Virus record (IMG/VR): IMGVR_UViG_3300025674_000441
Span: 1 to 22,417 of that record
Strand: one strand, 5' to 3'
Origin: a virus
Length of the DNA: 22,417 nt
The notes beneath the pieces are model-generated. The model had not been told where the DNA came from. It worked only from the letters and a program-made list of their open reading frames with translations, and made no database searches. A program made the position numbers and the translations under genes. Below are positions 8,001 to 14,281 of this stretch, piece by piece (position 1 is the first letter of the stretch; the number at the start of each line of letters is the position of its first letter).

Positions 8001-10786
8001 TGCGTCAGGTAAATAGGATTACAAACAAACTATCCGAGGCAGACAGGGAGCGTGCAGCAAATCTTGCTAATGACTATTTGTTTGGAGAAAACAACGAGAC
8101 ACGAGAAGCAGCGCTTAAGGAGTTAATGGAGATGAACCCAGAGTTAGCCAAGCAACTCGGAAGACTACGAGCGGTACGTGCGTCTATGCAAGAGTCTATT
8201 CAGAACAGTTCTGTATTTGCAAAACTAAGCACAGAACTACAGGAGGTAATCATAGAGAACACAGCGAAGTACGGCACAAGAACTTATCGTGCCTTTACTG
8301 ACCCGAACTTTAAGTTTGATCCTAAGTTGCGCAGGGCTGCGTACAAAGCAATGGTAGAAGGCAAAATAATAGAAATGGCTTTTAACATTGAGGAGAACAT
8401 GACTGAAGAAATTGCAGAGGAGATGAGAAAAAATAAACTTGACCCCACGGATATGGACGACATCTTCCGTTATGTTGAGGCGACTAAAATAAATGCTATA
8501 AGAAAAAGCGTAAGCAATTCGTTGAGGGCTCTTGAGGAAGCAGCAGAAAACCAAAAAGGAACCTATGGAGAGGGGCTTTCAGGTTCGCGAGAACTGGGTA
8601 AAATGAGAATACCTACAAAAAAGTTACGAGAACGAAAAGACCTTCCTATAGAACTGATGGATTACCTTGGTGTAGAGAAAGACCCTTACATTAAGTTTAG
8701 TCAAACCATTGCTACACTTACCAATATGGTGCAGCAGTTTACTCTTACAGACAGGGTAAATGAAATCGCACAACAAAGCAATCTCGGTGACTTAATTATT
8801 ACAAAGTCCGTTATTAAAAGACTTGAGAATAACCTACTCAATTTTTCTCAACTCGTAGACTTAGCAAGAGACACTGGTCTTATGGAAAAAGGGGAAAGCC
8901 TTGTAGAGTTTTACAAAAGAGTTGGGTTAGACGAATTGGTAGATAAAGATGGTAACAGAACCCGTGACCAAATTGCAGAAAGAGACGCAGTATACGAGGC
9001 TTTATACAATTACTTTAAGAAAAACTACACTGTAATTACAGAGAGCAAGTCTCCAATGAATGGAAAGGCGGTGAAGAATGATTTTGCAGGTATGCTTAAG
9101 CAGACTCCGCTGTATCAATCCGACAAGAAAGTACTACAGGCGTATTACAAACTGCTTTTGCAAATGCGTAGAGTACGTGTCCTGTATAATCTACCGACAT
9201 GGAGAAAGAATATCATGGGTGGTTGGTACTTCTTGGGCGCTAACTTCGTATTGCCTTACAACAAACACAGAGGGGGTCTTACTGTAATGAAAGATTTACA
9301 GAATCGTTTTAAGAAAATGAAAGACGGGGTTACCGATCCTGAAATAGAAAAGGTATTGAACCGAATGGGTGAACTTGGATTGCTTGGCTCGTCTCCAAAT
9401 ATGGGTATGTTTACCGATATTAATCAATCCTTTATAGACCAACTCAATGGGGTTTCCCCAGATGTCGCCTGGAGATGGCTTCCTGAAAAGGTAAAACAAG
9501 CACAGCGGAAAATGGGTACCCGTGCTGCACGTGTTGCTTATCAATATGGTTTTATTGATGACTACACAAAGATGATTGCGTACCTAACGAAGCGTGAGAA
9601 CTTTGCTAAAAGACTTGCGACTAATCCAGAAGGAAAATCTTACAGTGAATTAAGCGCATCAGAACAACAACAGGTAGACGAAGCAGTAGCAGAGCGTATC
9701 AAACAGAACATGCCAACGATGTCTCGTATTCATCCTGCTTTTAGGAATCTATTTAAGACTCCCTTTGGTGATTTCTTATCGTTCCGCGTAGAGGCTTTCC
9801 GTAGTTTCTTTGGCATATACAAAAATGCCGTAGCAGATATTTCTGAAGCAATGACAAATCAAAACCTGACAAAATCTCAGCGCTCTGCATACATGGTTGA
9901 CGGAGCGGGCTCACTAAGCATGGGGATTATACTTGCAGGTGCATCTACTATGGGGTATCAAGCGATAGCCAACATGCTATTAGAAGACGACGAGGAAGAA
10001 GAACTTGCGCAACAAGCGAGAGGAACTAATTACATTCTTCCACCTTGGATGCAAGGGGCTAATATTGTCGCTGTAGATATGAACGAGCAGGGGAAGATTC
10101 GTTTTGCAAACATAAGTTCAGAAGACCCCTACGATGAAATACAGGGATTGATTTATGGACGTGAAGGAATCTCAAGAAGCAAAACCCTTACGAATATCGC
10201 CTCTGATTTCAGTGACCCTAACCTTGCAGCACGTTTGTTGTTCAACCTTGCTGACGGTAAAGATTCTTATGGAAGACCAATACTCAATAACCAAGACGTT
10301 GGGTGGTTTCACAGGTACATCATTGGCCCGTCTCTAACCGAGTGGTCTGATGCGTATGGGTCTTACGTATTCAAAGAAACTTTTATGCCACCTAACATCA
10401 ATTATATTGCTCGTGAGTACCGTAAGCGCGTGAAAGAGGCAGAGGAAAATCCAAACATAGAGTTACAACCTTTAGAGACAGCAGCACAATTATCTACAGC
10501 GGTATTATTCCGAGACTATCCTGTTGATATAGCGAAACAGTTTTACTACAACATGGCAGAACAAAACTTCCGTAAGCCATACGCTGAGTTAACAGAAAGC
10601 CAAAAGGTTAACCGCCAGGTAAGGTTGGATGAGATTAAAAGAGCGTATGAATTTGCAGTAAACTACTCAATGAAGTTTGGTAACTATAAAATTATGCAAA
10701 GCGTAGAGAGCACTATTAATAGGACATTCTCTAAAAGCCCAGAAGAAAAGTTGTACGTTCTTTACGACGTAGAACTTCCTAACTAA
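5033..10786 (+). CDS. Giant ejected virion protein with zincin metallopeptidase motif (1917 aa)
   Basis: This is the largest gene in the window and begins four bases after the previous virion gene. Domains in order: a 31-residue helical motif present twice (10-40 and 88-118, both with QMQGKLS); a Gly/Ala-rich hydrophobic stretch (about 228-270) of glycine-zipper character, able to insert into a membrane; charged helical linkers; a zincin signature HEIYH at 742-746 followed by an EEFMVEL segment (801-807) that could supply the third zinc ligand; long helical regions; and a C-terminal part (about 1560-1700) with a NYILPPW segment resembling the LPD38-type domain of polyvalent phage proteins (recollection, not a search). 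Such polyproteins are packaged and injected with the DNA. The protease could trim peptidoglycan-linked or host proteins during entry; substrate unknown. A T8-C-A10 run lies inside the gene at 5143-5161. Confidence 0.75.
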   Translation: MDEEKLLQALEEAYNKGVTFEQMQGKLSDEALIVAEDFFSKKKASTEDSQIASPSVSVSEPSVRSTGSLSTQLESESQAVNKGLISAIESAKAKGITLDQMQGKLSPDAFNIAKQYYSTVESERPHTRTMKDHWLIIDDNPSEIGRLWNRAVAGGILANEISMAEQTGSGMDYEKIAYLNSIVQRDAVRDSDYLYDESGSAVDDFALDILRIIPESLISMATAIKPGLEGAGVGAGAGAAAGLAGGPLAGVTSTGGAITGATAGYFGATSLALEYSHSIMDVLREEGVNVTDPQALADAVQDEEIMKKARAKGLKRGIPIGIFDAVSGGVAGKVGKTVVKSVSKSARNQAAKVLAAETLVQAGLGGGGELAGQLIAGEELRPRDIALEAFAEIGPAAPVMAYKLTGRIGKTPGEIGYLDWAETQDQKDLKDANEIAFLVNNGEITSIDNEIAQLRESQKKDPTVKKAVEGKIRRLRNQKYDLLRQASEQVINLEGEKRIQAAELAKEIYTAAEVLKKADNLSAQEQQAIEEEMEANSKALDDLLLDKPKQVRDDEEEVTGQAAPEVEPVPESQTSRAKAQINDILKARAEDSGRSSRHMSANQARQKFEGKKKGFFNLFDKNDAAALRQMLEEGKWSDGTRVSPLEQRTLAKLILASEAMLRLEPDATHFNIGFGRKGYRKAGRNAGFTYEKLRGTAAITSGFVREKTDIANRVAVEIPLRESSLEGRGTQDRYTPQGAAYHEIYHNIFRRFFNGNPIDFNQFRKLIIRRLSESNVKELNDFTKRYEERETSVSAGAYRSEEFMVELGGLLADERIAFQPSFLEEVQAFLNAVVGKLTGQRVQIFEEAALAKDIAAYMTGLAKAVRAGGDLSQVTMSERLQTERFQRKRPEAKEKKELDEYGFEKPTGEMEVTPSENLAGKKDPKNYDKTLDPLEQILGFIKPRMEGFLKKLEKTLGVDRLRATRRDVLQALEVSESINVQHINRFFLALRQVNRITNKLSEADRERAANLANDYLFGENNETREAALKELMEMNPELAKQLGRLRAVRASMQESIQNSSVFAKLSTELQEVIIENTAKYGTRTYRAFTDPNFKFDPKLRRAAYKAMVEGKIIEMAFNIEENMTEEIAEEMRKNKLDPTDMDDIFRYVEATKINAIRKSVSNSLRALEEAAENQKGTYGEGLSGSRELGKMRIPTKKLRERKDLPIELMDYLGVEKDPYIKFSQTIATLTNMVQQFTLTDRVNEIAQQSNLGDLIITKSVIKRLENNLLNFSQLVDLARDTGLMEKGESLVEFYKRVGLDELVDKDGNRTRDQIAERDAVYEALYNYFKKNYTVITESKSPMNGKAVKNDFAGMLKQTPLYQSDKKVLQAYYKLLLQMRRVRVLYNLPTWRKNIMGGWYFLGANFVLPYNKHRGGLTVMKDLQNRFKKMKDGVTDPEIEKVLNRMGELGLLGSSPNMGMFTDINQSFIDQLNGVSPDVAWRWLPEKVKQAQRKMGTRAARVAYQYGFIDDYTKMIAYLTKRENFAKRLATNPEGKSYSELSASEQQQVDEAVAERIKQNMPTMSRIHPAFRNLFKTPFGDFLSFRVEAFRSFFGIYKNAVADISEAMTNQNLTKSQRSAYMVDGAGSLSMGIILAGASTMGYQAIANMLLEDDEEEELAQQARGTNYILPPWMQGANIVAVDMNEQGKIRFANISSEDPYDEIQGLIYGREGISRSKTLTNIASDFSDPNLAARLLFNLADGKDSYGRPILNNQDVGWFHRYIIGPSLTEWSDAYGSYVFKETFMPPNINYIAREYRKRVKEAEENPNIELQPLETAAQLSTAVLFRDYPVDIAKQFYYNMAEQNFRKPYAELTESQKVNRQVRLDEIKRAYEFAVNYSMKFGNYKIMQSVESTINRTFSKSPEEKLYVLYDVELPN

Positions 10787-10790
10787 TGCT

Positions 10791-10798
10791 TATATTTG
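10791..10798 (+). promoter_or_regulatory. Bacteroidota-type -7 promoter element of the lysis/signalling operon
   Basis: TATATTTG is a perfect TAnnTTTG element. It ends four bases before the ATG at 10803, exactly the geometry seen at 2543-2550, which again predicts a leaderless transcript. The operon it would drive runs to 14116 with every junction overlapping, so holin, histidine kinase, receiver and spanin would share one mRNA. No -33 TTG box is apparent at the usual spacing. Confidence 0.6.
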
Positions 10799-10802
10799 TA
10801 GA

Positions 10803-11033
10803 ATGAGTTGGAAAGAAATATTTAAAGACAGCAACGATTGGAACGAGAAGTCAATTCTTGGCTCGCTATCTTTCGCTGTAATGGTTTTGGTAATGGCACT
10901 TGATGTAATCACTGGTGCTTTTGGAAAAGACTTGGTAATAAATGAAGCAGTGTACAACAGTTTTGTTATAGTAACCCTTGGGTCTTTTTCAATTGCAGGG
11001 ATTGAAAAGTTTGCTACGAAAAAAGGCAACTAA
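10803..11033 (+). CDS. Holin-like small membrane protein (76 aa)
   Basis: The protein has a short charged N-terminus (about residues 1-18), two hydrophobic segments (about 20-41, SLSFAVMVLVMALDVITGAF, and about 50-66, FVIVTLGSFSIAGI) separated by a short polar turn, and a basic tail ending KFATKKGN. Length, two-pass topology and a lysine-rich C-terminus fit class II holins, which form lesions in the inner membrane at the end of infection. It is the first gene behind a promoter, and the same transcript ends in a spanin-like gene, which supports a lysis role. The stop overlaps the next ATG by one base. No endolysin accompanies it here, so the partner muralytic enzyme must be elsewhere. An alternative is a generic phage membrane protein. 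Confidence 0.65.
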   Translation: MSWKEIFKDSNDWNEKSILGSLSFAVMVLVMALDVITGAFGKDLVINEAVYNSFVIVTLGSFSIAGIEKFATKKGN

Positions 11034-11188
11034 TGAACTTCACGGACGTAAAAGTATACACGTTTAATTCTCTTACAATGATGGTAACTTTTACTGACAT
11101 GGAAATGGCATTAAAAATATTACTACTTGTTGCCTCCATTGGGTACACTATTCAGAAGTGGTACCTAATGAATAAAGACGCGGAGTAA
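11033..11188 (+). CDS. Small one-pass membrane protein (51 aa) of the lysis operon
   Basis: This short gene fills the gap between the holin-like gene and the histidine kinase. It overlaps both by exactly one base (TAATG at 11031-11035 and at 11186-11190), which strongly supports translation. Residues about 1-24 are polar and Thr-rich, residues about 25-41 (ALKILLLVASIGYTI) form one hydrophobic helix, and the tail is charged (QKWYLMNKDAE). Small single-pass proteins beside holins are often antiholins, pinholins or holin partners; nothing in the sequence decides among these. Function unknown. Confidence 0.7.
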   Translation: MNFTDVKVYTFNSLTMMVTFTDMEMALKILLLVASIGYTIQKWYLMNKDAE

Positions 11189-12423
11189 TGAACCTTTCGG
11201 TTGCTTCGAAAATTTCCCTGGGGATTTCGATTGCTATCATATTTCTATTTCTGTCAATGCAGACAGCGATGGTAATCGGTTATGCAGAAATAAACTTCCA
11301 AAAAATAATGCTTGGATGGTTTTCTGTGATTTTGTTTATGCCTTTCTTTTTCTTTGTGGTAGTTGAGGTGACTCGCAAGATGCGCTACAGACTTCAGACT
11401 ATAGATGATACGCTTAGTGCTATCAACAAATCAAGCATTACTGTAGAGTTAGATACCGACGGAACCATAATTGATTGTAACGAAATCTTTTGTGAAGCAT
11501 TAGGTTACTCCAGAGAGGAGTTGATTGGAATGAAGCACAGGGAACTCACTGGAGATGACAAATTAGACAGCCACCAATACAATAGTTTTTGGTACGACTT
11601 ATCCAAGGGCCGTGTCAAGAGTGGTGAGTTCTTGAGAAAGAAAAAGAACGGTGATCTGGTGTGGATATACGGCACATACAATCCAATCATGAACCCATAC
11701 GGAGAGGTGTATAGGGTTTTAAAAATTGCCAGTGATATTACCGACAAGAAAAAAGCAGAGTTTGAAATAAACAAAAAGAACGCTTATCTCGAGCACGCCG
11801 CTAAAATACTGCGGCACGATATGCACTCAGGTATTAATACATACATACCTCGGGGCCTAAGTTCCTTAAAGAGAAGACTCACCTCGGAGAAAATCGCTGA
11901 ATTAAAAATAGCCTCACCCATAAAGATGATTAGCGAGGGGCTACAACACACACAAAGAGTGTATAAGGGTGTTAAAGAATTCACGAATTTAGTCAAACTC
12001 GAGTCTCAACTTGCAAAAGAAAAGCACGACCTTCGTGAGATATTATTAAACCACCTATCTGGGACAGCATACATAAAGCAGGTACAGGTAGAAGAACTTG
12101 GAGAGGTTAATGTAAACGAATCCTTGTTCTGTACAGCGGTAGATAATTTAATTCGTAACGGATTAAAGTACAACGACTCCGCAACAAAGCGTGTTTTAAT
12201 ATACAAGAGAGAAGATTTTCTTGCTATAGAAGATAATGGAAGAGGAATGTCTCAAGAGGATTTTAACCTAATGTCACAGCCATACATTAGGAGAAAGAAT
12301 CAGGAAGAACAAGGCAGTGGTCTTGGATTGAACATTTGTGTTGCTATTATGAAAGAGCATGGCTTTGAAATCTTTTGTGACAAAACAGAAACAGGAACTA
12401 TAATTACCATAAAACTAAAATGA
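11188..12423 (+). CDS. Phage-encoded PAS-domain sensor histidine kinase (411 aa)
   Basis: Two N-terminal membrane helices (about 8-32 and 39-61) are joined by a loop of only about seven residues, so there is no periplasmic sensor domain. A PAS fold follows (about 72-188; LGYSREELIGMKHREL is typical, ending in the PAC-like ASDITDKKKAE). The H-box is LRHDMHS with the phosphorylatable His at 210. The N-box is DNLIRN (319-324), the G1 box EDNGRG (348-353) and the G2 box GSGLG (376-380). All catalytic boxes look intact, so an active ATP-dependent autokinase is expected. The start overlaps the 51-aa gene by one base and the stop overlaps the receiver gene as ATGA. Base usage is like its neighbours, with no sign of a recent insertion. 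Kinase identity is secure; the signal sensed is unknown. Confidence 0.92.
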   Translation: MNLSVASKISLGISIAIIFLFLSMQTAMVIGYAEINFQKIMLGWFSVILFMPFFFFVVVEVTRKMRYRLQTIDDTLSAINKSSITVELDTDGTIIDCNEIFCEALGYSREELIGMKHRELTGDDKLDSHQYNSFWYDLSKGRVKSGEFLRKKKNGDLVWIYGTYNPIMNPYGEVYRVLKIASDITDKKKAEFEINKKNAYLEHAAKILRHDMHSGINTYIPRGLSSLKRRLTSEKIAELKIASPIKMISEGLQHTQRVYKGVKEFTNLVKLESQLAKEKHDLREILLNHLSGTAYIKQVQVEELGEVNVNESLFCTAVDNLIRNGLKYNDSATKRVLIYKREDFLAIEDNGRGMSQEDFNLMSQPYIRRKNQEEQGSGLGLNICVAIMKEHGFEIFCDKTETGTIITIKLK

Positions 12424-12857
12424 TAAACTCAATATTATTGGTGGACGACGAAGACCTTTTCCACCTGGTATTTGAAGACGCGTGCTCACTATTAGATATG
12501 ACCTTATCCCTTGAGGCCCTGAATTCTTCTGACGAAGCAGACAGGTTGTTCAAGAAGTGGTTTGACGAAAGACCATCAGACGACAAGCCCGAGTGTGTGT
12601 TTGTAGACCTGAACATCATAGGGTCTTCTTTTGACGGCATAGAATTGATTCGAAAGATAAACACAGACTACGGTAATGGCGTGGTAATAGGCATTATATC
12701 TTCCTCAGACGACAGCAAAGAAATCGAAAAAGCCAAAGAGGTTGGCGCTCAGTTTTGGATTATCAAAAGCGATGAGATTGAGCCAAGGTTAGAGGAGTTT
12801 GTTTTAGATTACGAAGGATACGTAAACAAGACAAGAGGTTTTAAAGTGTATAAATGA
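12420..12857 (+). CDS. Single-domain response regulator (receiver only, 145 aa)
   Basis: A complete CheY-like receiver is visible: acidic pair D9-D10, phospho-acceptor D63 (CVFVDLN), the conserved Ser/Thr position at S94-S95 (GIISSSDD) and K116 (WIIKS). The acidic and lysine residues needed for phosphotransfer are all present. After the receiver only about 25 residues remain (ending RGFKVYK), so there is no DNA-binding or enzymatic output domain. It overlaps the histidine kinase by four bases (ATGA) and the following membrane-protein gene by four bases, so the three are made together in fixed order. The output is therefore most likely a protein-protein contact, possibly with the coiled-coil membrane protein encoded next. 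The partner is inference; the receiver fold is secure. Confidence 0.92.
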   Translation: MINSILLVDDEDLFHLVFEDACSLLDMTLSLEALNSSDEADRLFKKWFDERPSDDKPECVFVDLNIIGSSFDGIELIRKINTDYGNGVVIGIISSSDDSKEIEKAKEVGAQFWIIKSDEIEPRLEEFVLDYEGYVNKTRGFKVYK

Positions 12858-13402
12858 TTAATGGAAACGACACGGTAAATGAAGCCTTGCTTAAAGCGAA
12901 AAGCAAAAAGGTTTACATAGAAGGAAACTTTGTAAAGATTTTAAAAGACTCTTTACAGGACGATGTCGTTGCATATATTAACGAGTGTAAACTCAGGGAC
13001 AAACAGGCCAGAAAGAAAAGGTTAGACGTAACCAAAAAGGTTCAACAACAAAACAGTGAACTCGAAGAGGCCGCTGTAGTGAAGGAGTCTTTACTTTTAG
13101 AACTGCAAAACGAAAAAGACGAAGCAGAAAGATTACGAGACGAGGCCGTTGAAGACTTGGATGTTTTACAGAAGCGCACGCAGTTTGAACTCATCGGTCT
13201 TATTGTAAAGGTGGCATTGATAGTTATAGTTGGGGTGGGAATAACCACCACTATACTATACACTGCGGCAATAATGACGGATAAAGACACCACGATACTT
13301 GGGAACGCTTGGAGTAATCTGTTTGGTATACTGTTAACCAACAGTTTTAGTATCATCGGAACTATAATGGGAGTGAAGTATGCCACAGAAAGCAAAGAAT
13401 AG
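12854..13402 (+). CDS. Coiled-coil two-pass membrane protein, possible output of the phage two-component system (182 aa)
   Basis: The N-terminal 45 residues are a small mixed domain (KKVYIEGNFVKILKDSLQDD...). Residues about 45-110 are a strongly charged heptad-rich helix (VQQQNSELEEA..., NEKDEAERLRDEAVEDLDVL), a clear coiled coil. Two membrane helices follow (about 112-139 and 153-174), with a short polar loop between them and a short tail. The coiled coil resembles linkers of signalling proteins. Both neighbours overlap it: the receiver by four bases and the next membrane gene by 23. Topology predicts a cytoplasmic N-terminal domain reachable by the receiver. I know no named family; function unknown, with a signalling adaptor or lysis regulator as a working idea. 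Confidence 0.7.
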   Translation: MINGNDTVNEALLKAKSKKVYIEGNFVKILKDSLQDDVVAYINECKLRDKQARKKRLDVTKKVQQQNSELEEAAVVKESLLLELQNEKDEAERLRDEAVEDLDVLQKRTQFELIGLIVKVALIVIVGVGITTTILYTAAIMTDKDTTILGNAWSNLFGILLTNSFSIIGTIMGVKYATESKE

Positions 13403-13703
13403 TTGGGCAGATAGCGTAAGGATCTGGGCAAAAGGATACGAGGACAGCGTTGCGGTGGATTACGACATGAGCCAGATGCGATACATCTACGTACACAAAG
13501 ACCATGAGGATAGTTGGAGAGGTGGTGTAGAAGATAAGCAGGGTTTATCTGCTACTGAATGGCAGTATTGGATGGTACCTACGTTCTTCTCTATAATGAT
13601 TGTTCTAATTATATTTGCCTTCATACTTTACAGAGACAACGAGGTAGCATTACGTTCCAAGCAAGGCTCTTTGATGTCTATGATTAAAAAAGAAAAACAA
13701 TGA
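13380..13703 (+). CDS. One-pass membrane protein of the lysis operon (107 aa)
   Basis: A polar, Trp- and Tyr-rich N-terminal region (1-62; SWADSVRIWAKGYEDSVAVD near the start, YIYVHKDHEDSWRGG further on) is followed by a single hydrophobic helix (about 64-84, WMVPTFFSIMIVLIIFAFIL) and a lysine-rich tail. It starts 23 bases inside the preceding gene; the next in-frame ATG is 28 codons later and would remove much of the soluble part, so the early ATG is preferred. It overlaps the spanin-like gene by four bases (ATGA). It may be a second holin component, an inner-membrane partner of the spanin or a target of the phage signalling proteins. No family recognised. Confidence 0.65.
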   Translation: MPQKAKNSWADSVRIWAKGYEDSVAVDYDMSQMRYIYVHKDHEDSWRGGVEDKQGLSATEWQYWMVPTFFSIMIVLIIFAFILYRDNEVALRSKQGSLMSMIKKEKQ

Positions 13704-14116
13704 AATGGCTACACGTATTAATCATGACCGTGTTATTGAGCAGTTGCGGAGCGCAATGGCACCTAAAGAAAGCAATAAAGAAAGACCCAACTATACTGAG
13801 CGCAGACACGGTTGCTGTGGTGGATACCATTGTAACTGCACCAGTGTTAGTGCGTGATACTATCACGCTGAAACAACGTGATACTATCACAATCACTAAG
13901 GATAAACTAAGGGTAAAATTAATTCGGTCACACGACACGATAAGGGTTGATGCTATCTGTGATTCAGACACCATCGTTCAGGTAGTAGAAGTTCCTGTGC
14001 CGTCCATCATTGTGAAGGACAGCGACAAGTGGTACAACAAGGTTTACAAGTTTTCTTTTTTTCTACTGCTACTACTTCTTTGTTTGTTGGTTTTAAATAA
14101 GAAACTATTTTCTTAA
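13700..14116 (+). CDS. Putative unimolecular spanin: lipoprotein with C-terminal membrane anchor (138 aa)
   Basis: The N-terminus is a lipoprotein signal peptide with lipobox LSSC (13-16), predicting lipidated Cys16 and outer-membrane anchoring. The middle (about 30-108) is rich in alternating Asp-Thr-Ile units (RDTITLKQRDTITITK and similar), predicting extended beta structure. Residues about 117-132 (KFSFFLLLLLLCLLVL) form a C-terminal membrane helix followed by a basic tail. An outer-membrane lipoprotein signal and an inner-membrane helix in one chain with a beta-rich linker is the defining layout of u-spanins such as phage T1 gp11, which fuse inner and outer membranes in the last lysis step. 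It is the last gene of the holin-led operon, which fits. A plain phage lipoprotein is the alternative. Confidence 0.75.
   Translation: MKWLHVLIMTVLLSSCGAQWHLKKAIKKDPTILSADTVAVVDTIVTAPVLVRDTITLKQRDTITITKDKLRVKLIRSHDTIRVDAICDSDTIVQVVEVPVPSIIVKDSDKWYNKVYKFSFFLLLLLLCLLVLNKKLFS
13852..13890 (+). repeat. Two palindromic repeats inside the spanin gene
   Basis: GTGATACTATCAC, a 13-base perfect palindrome, occurs at 13854-13866 and 13878-13890, exactly 24 bases apart. The first copy extends to a 17-base palindrome, GCGTGATACTATCACGC (13852-13868). Both encode the peptide RDTIT, so the repeat may only reflect the protein repeat, but use of the same codons makes a DNA-level role possible. Confidence 0.6.
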
Positions 14117-14218
14117 TCAAGACCCACACGCTTCACAATCTTCTGGGTTTTCAAGGTTGCAAGTTGGCTGTTCTGCGGACGTCAAGTCCTCTACGAATTT
14201 GTCGAAGTCTTCTTTCAT
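14117..14218 (-). CDS. Cysteine-containing acidic micropeptide (33 aa), last gene of the early operon
   Basis: This short ORF starts at ATG 14218 and stops at 14117, directly abutting the stop codon of the convergent spanin gene. The product is acidic, with an amphipathic N-terminal helix (MKEDFDKFVEDLTSAEQ) and three cysteines in a C-x7-C-x2-C arrangement, ending CNLENPEDCEACGS. I recall small proteins with a similar CEACGS-like end in Bacteroidota phages, but this is memory only. The cysteines could bind a metal or a partner. It lies 63 bases downstream of the GIY-YIG nuclease gene. The start has no Shine-Dalgarno, as elsewhere in this window. Function unknown. Confidence 0.55.
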   Translation of the reverse strand: MKEDFDKFVEDLTSAEQPTCNLENPEDCEACGS

Positions 14219-14243
14219 AATAGCGATAAAAAATTGGTTGTAT

Positions 14244-14259
14244 CCCACCGAATTGTGGG
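14244..14259. other. Small stem-loop between the GIY-YIG nuclease and the micropeptide gene
   Basis: CCCAC and GTGGG flank the six-base loop CGAATT. On the minus strand the stem is followed, after about ten bases, by a run of six T, so it could act as a weak attenuator before the 33-aa gene. The gap between stem and T-run is too long for a convincing intrinsic terminator. Confidence 0.3.
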
Positions 14260-14281
14260 GGCATCGAAGATACCATAATTA

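Noticed and set aside
13042-13431. A 129-aa minus-strand frame opposite the coiled-coil membrane gene.
   Set aside because: Its Ser-rich composition mirrors the charged coiled coil, and a minus-strand gene would interrupt a fully overlapping plus-strand operon.
14244-14259. Stem-loop near the convergent junction as an intrinsic terminator.
   Set aside because: The stem is only five pairs and the T-run lies about ten bases away, so it is listed only as a weak structure.
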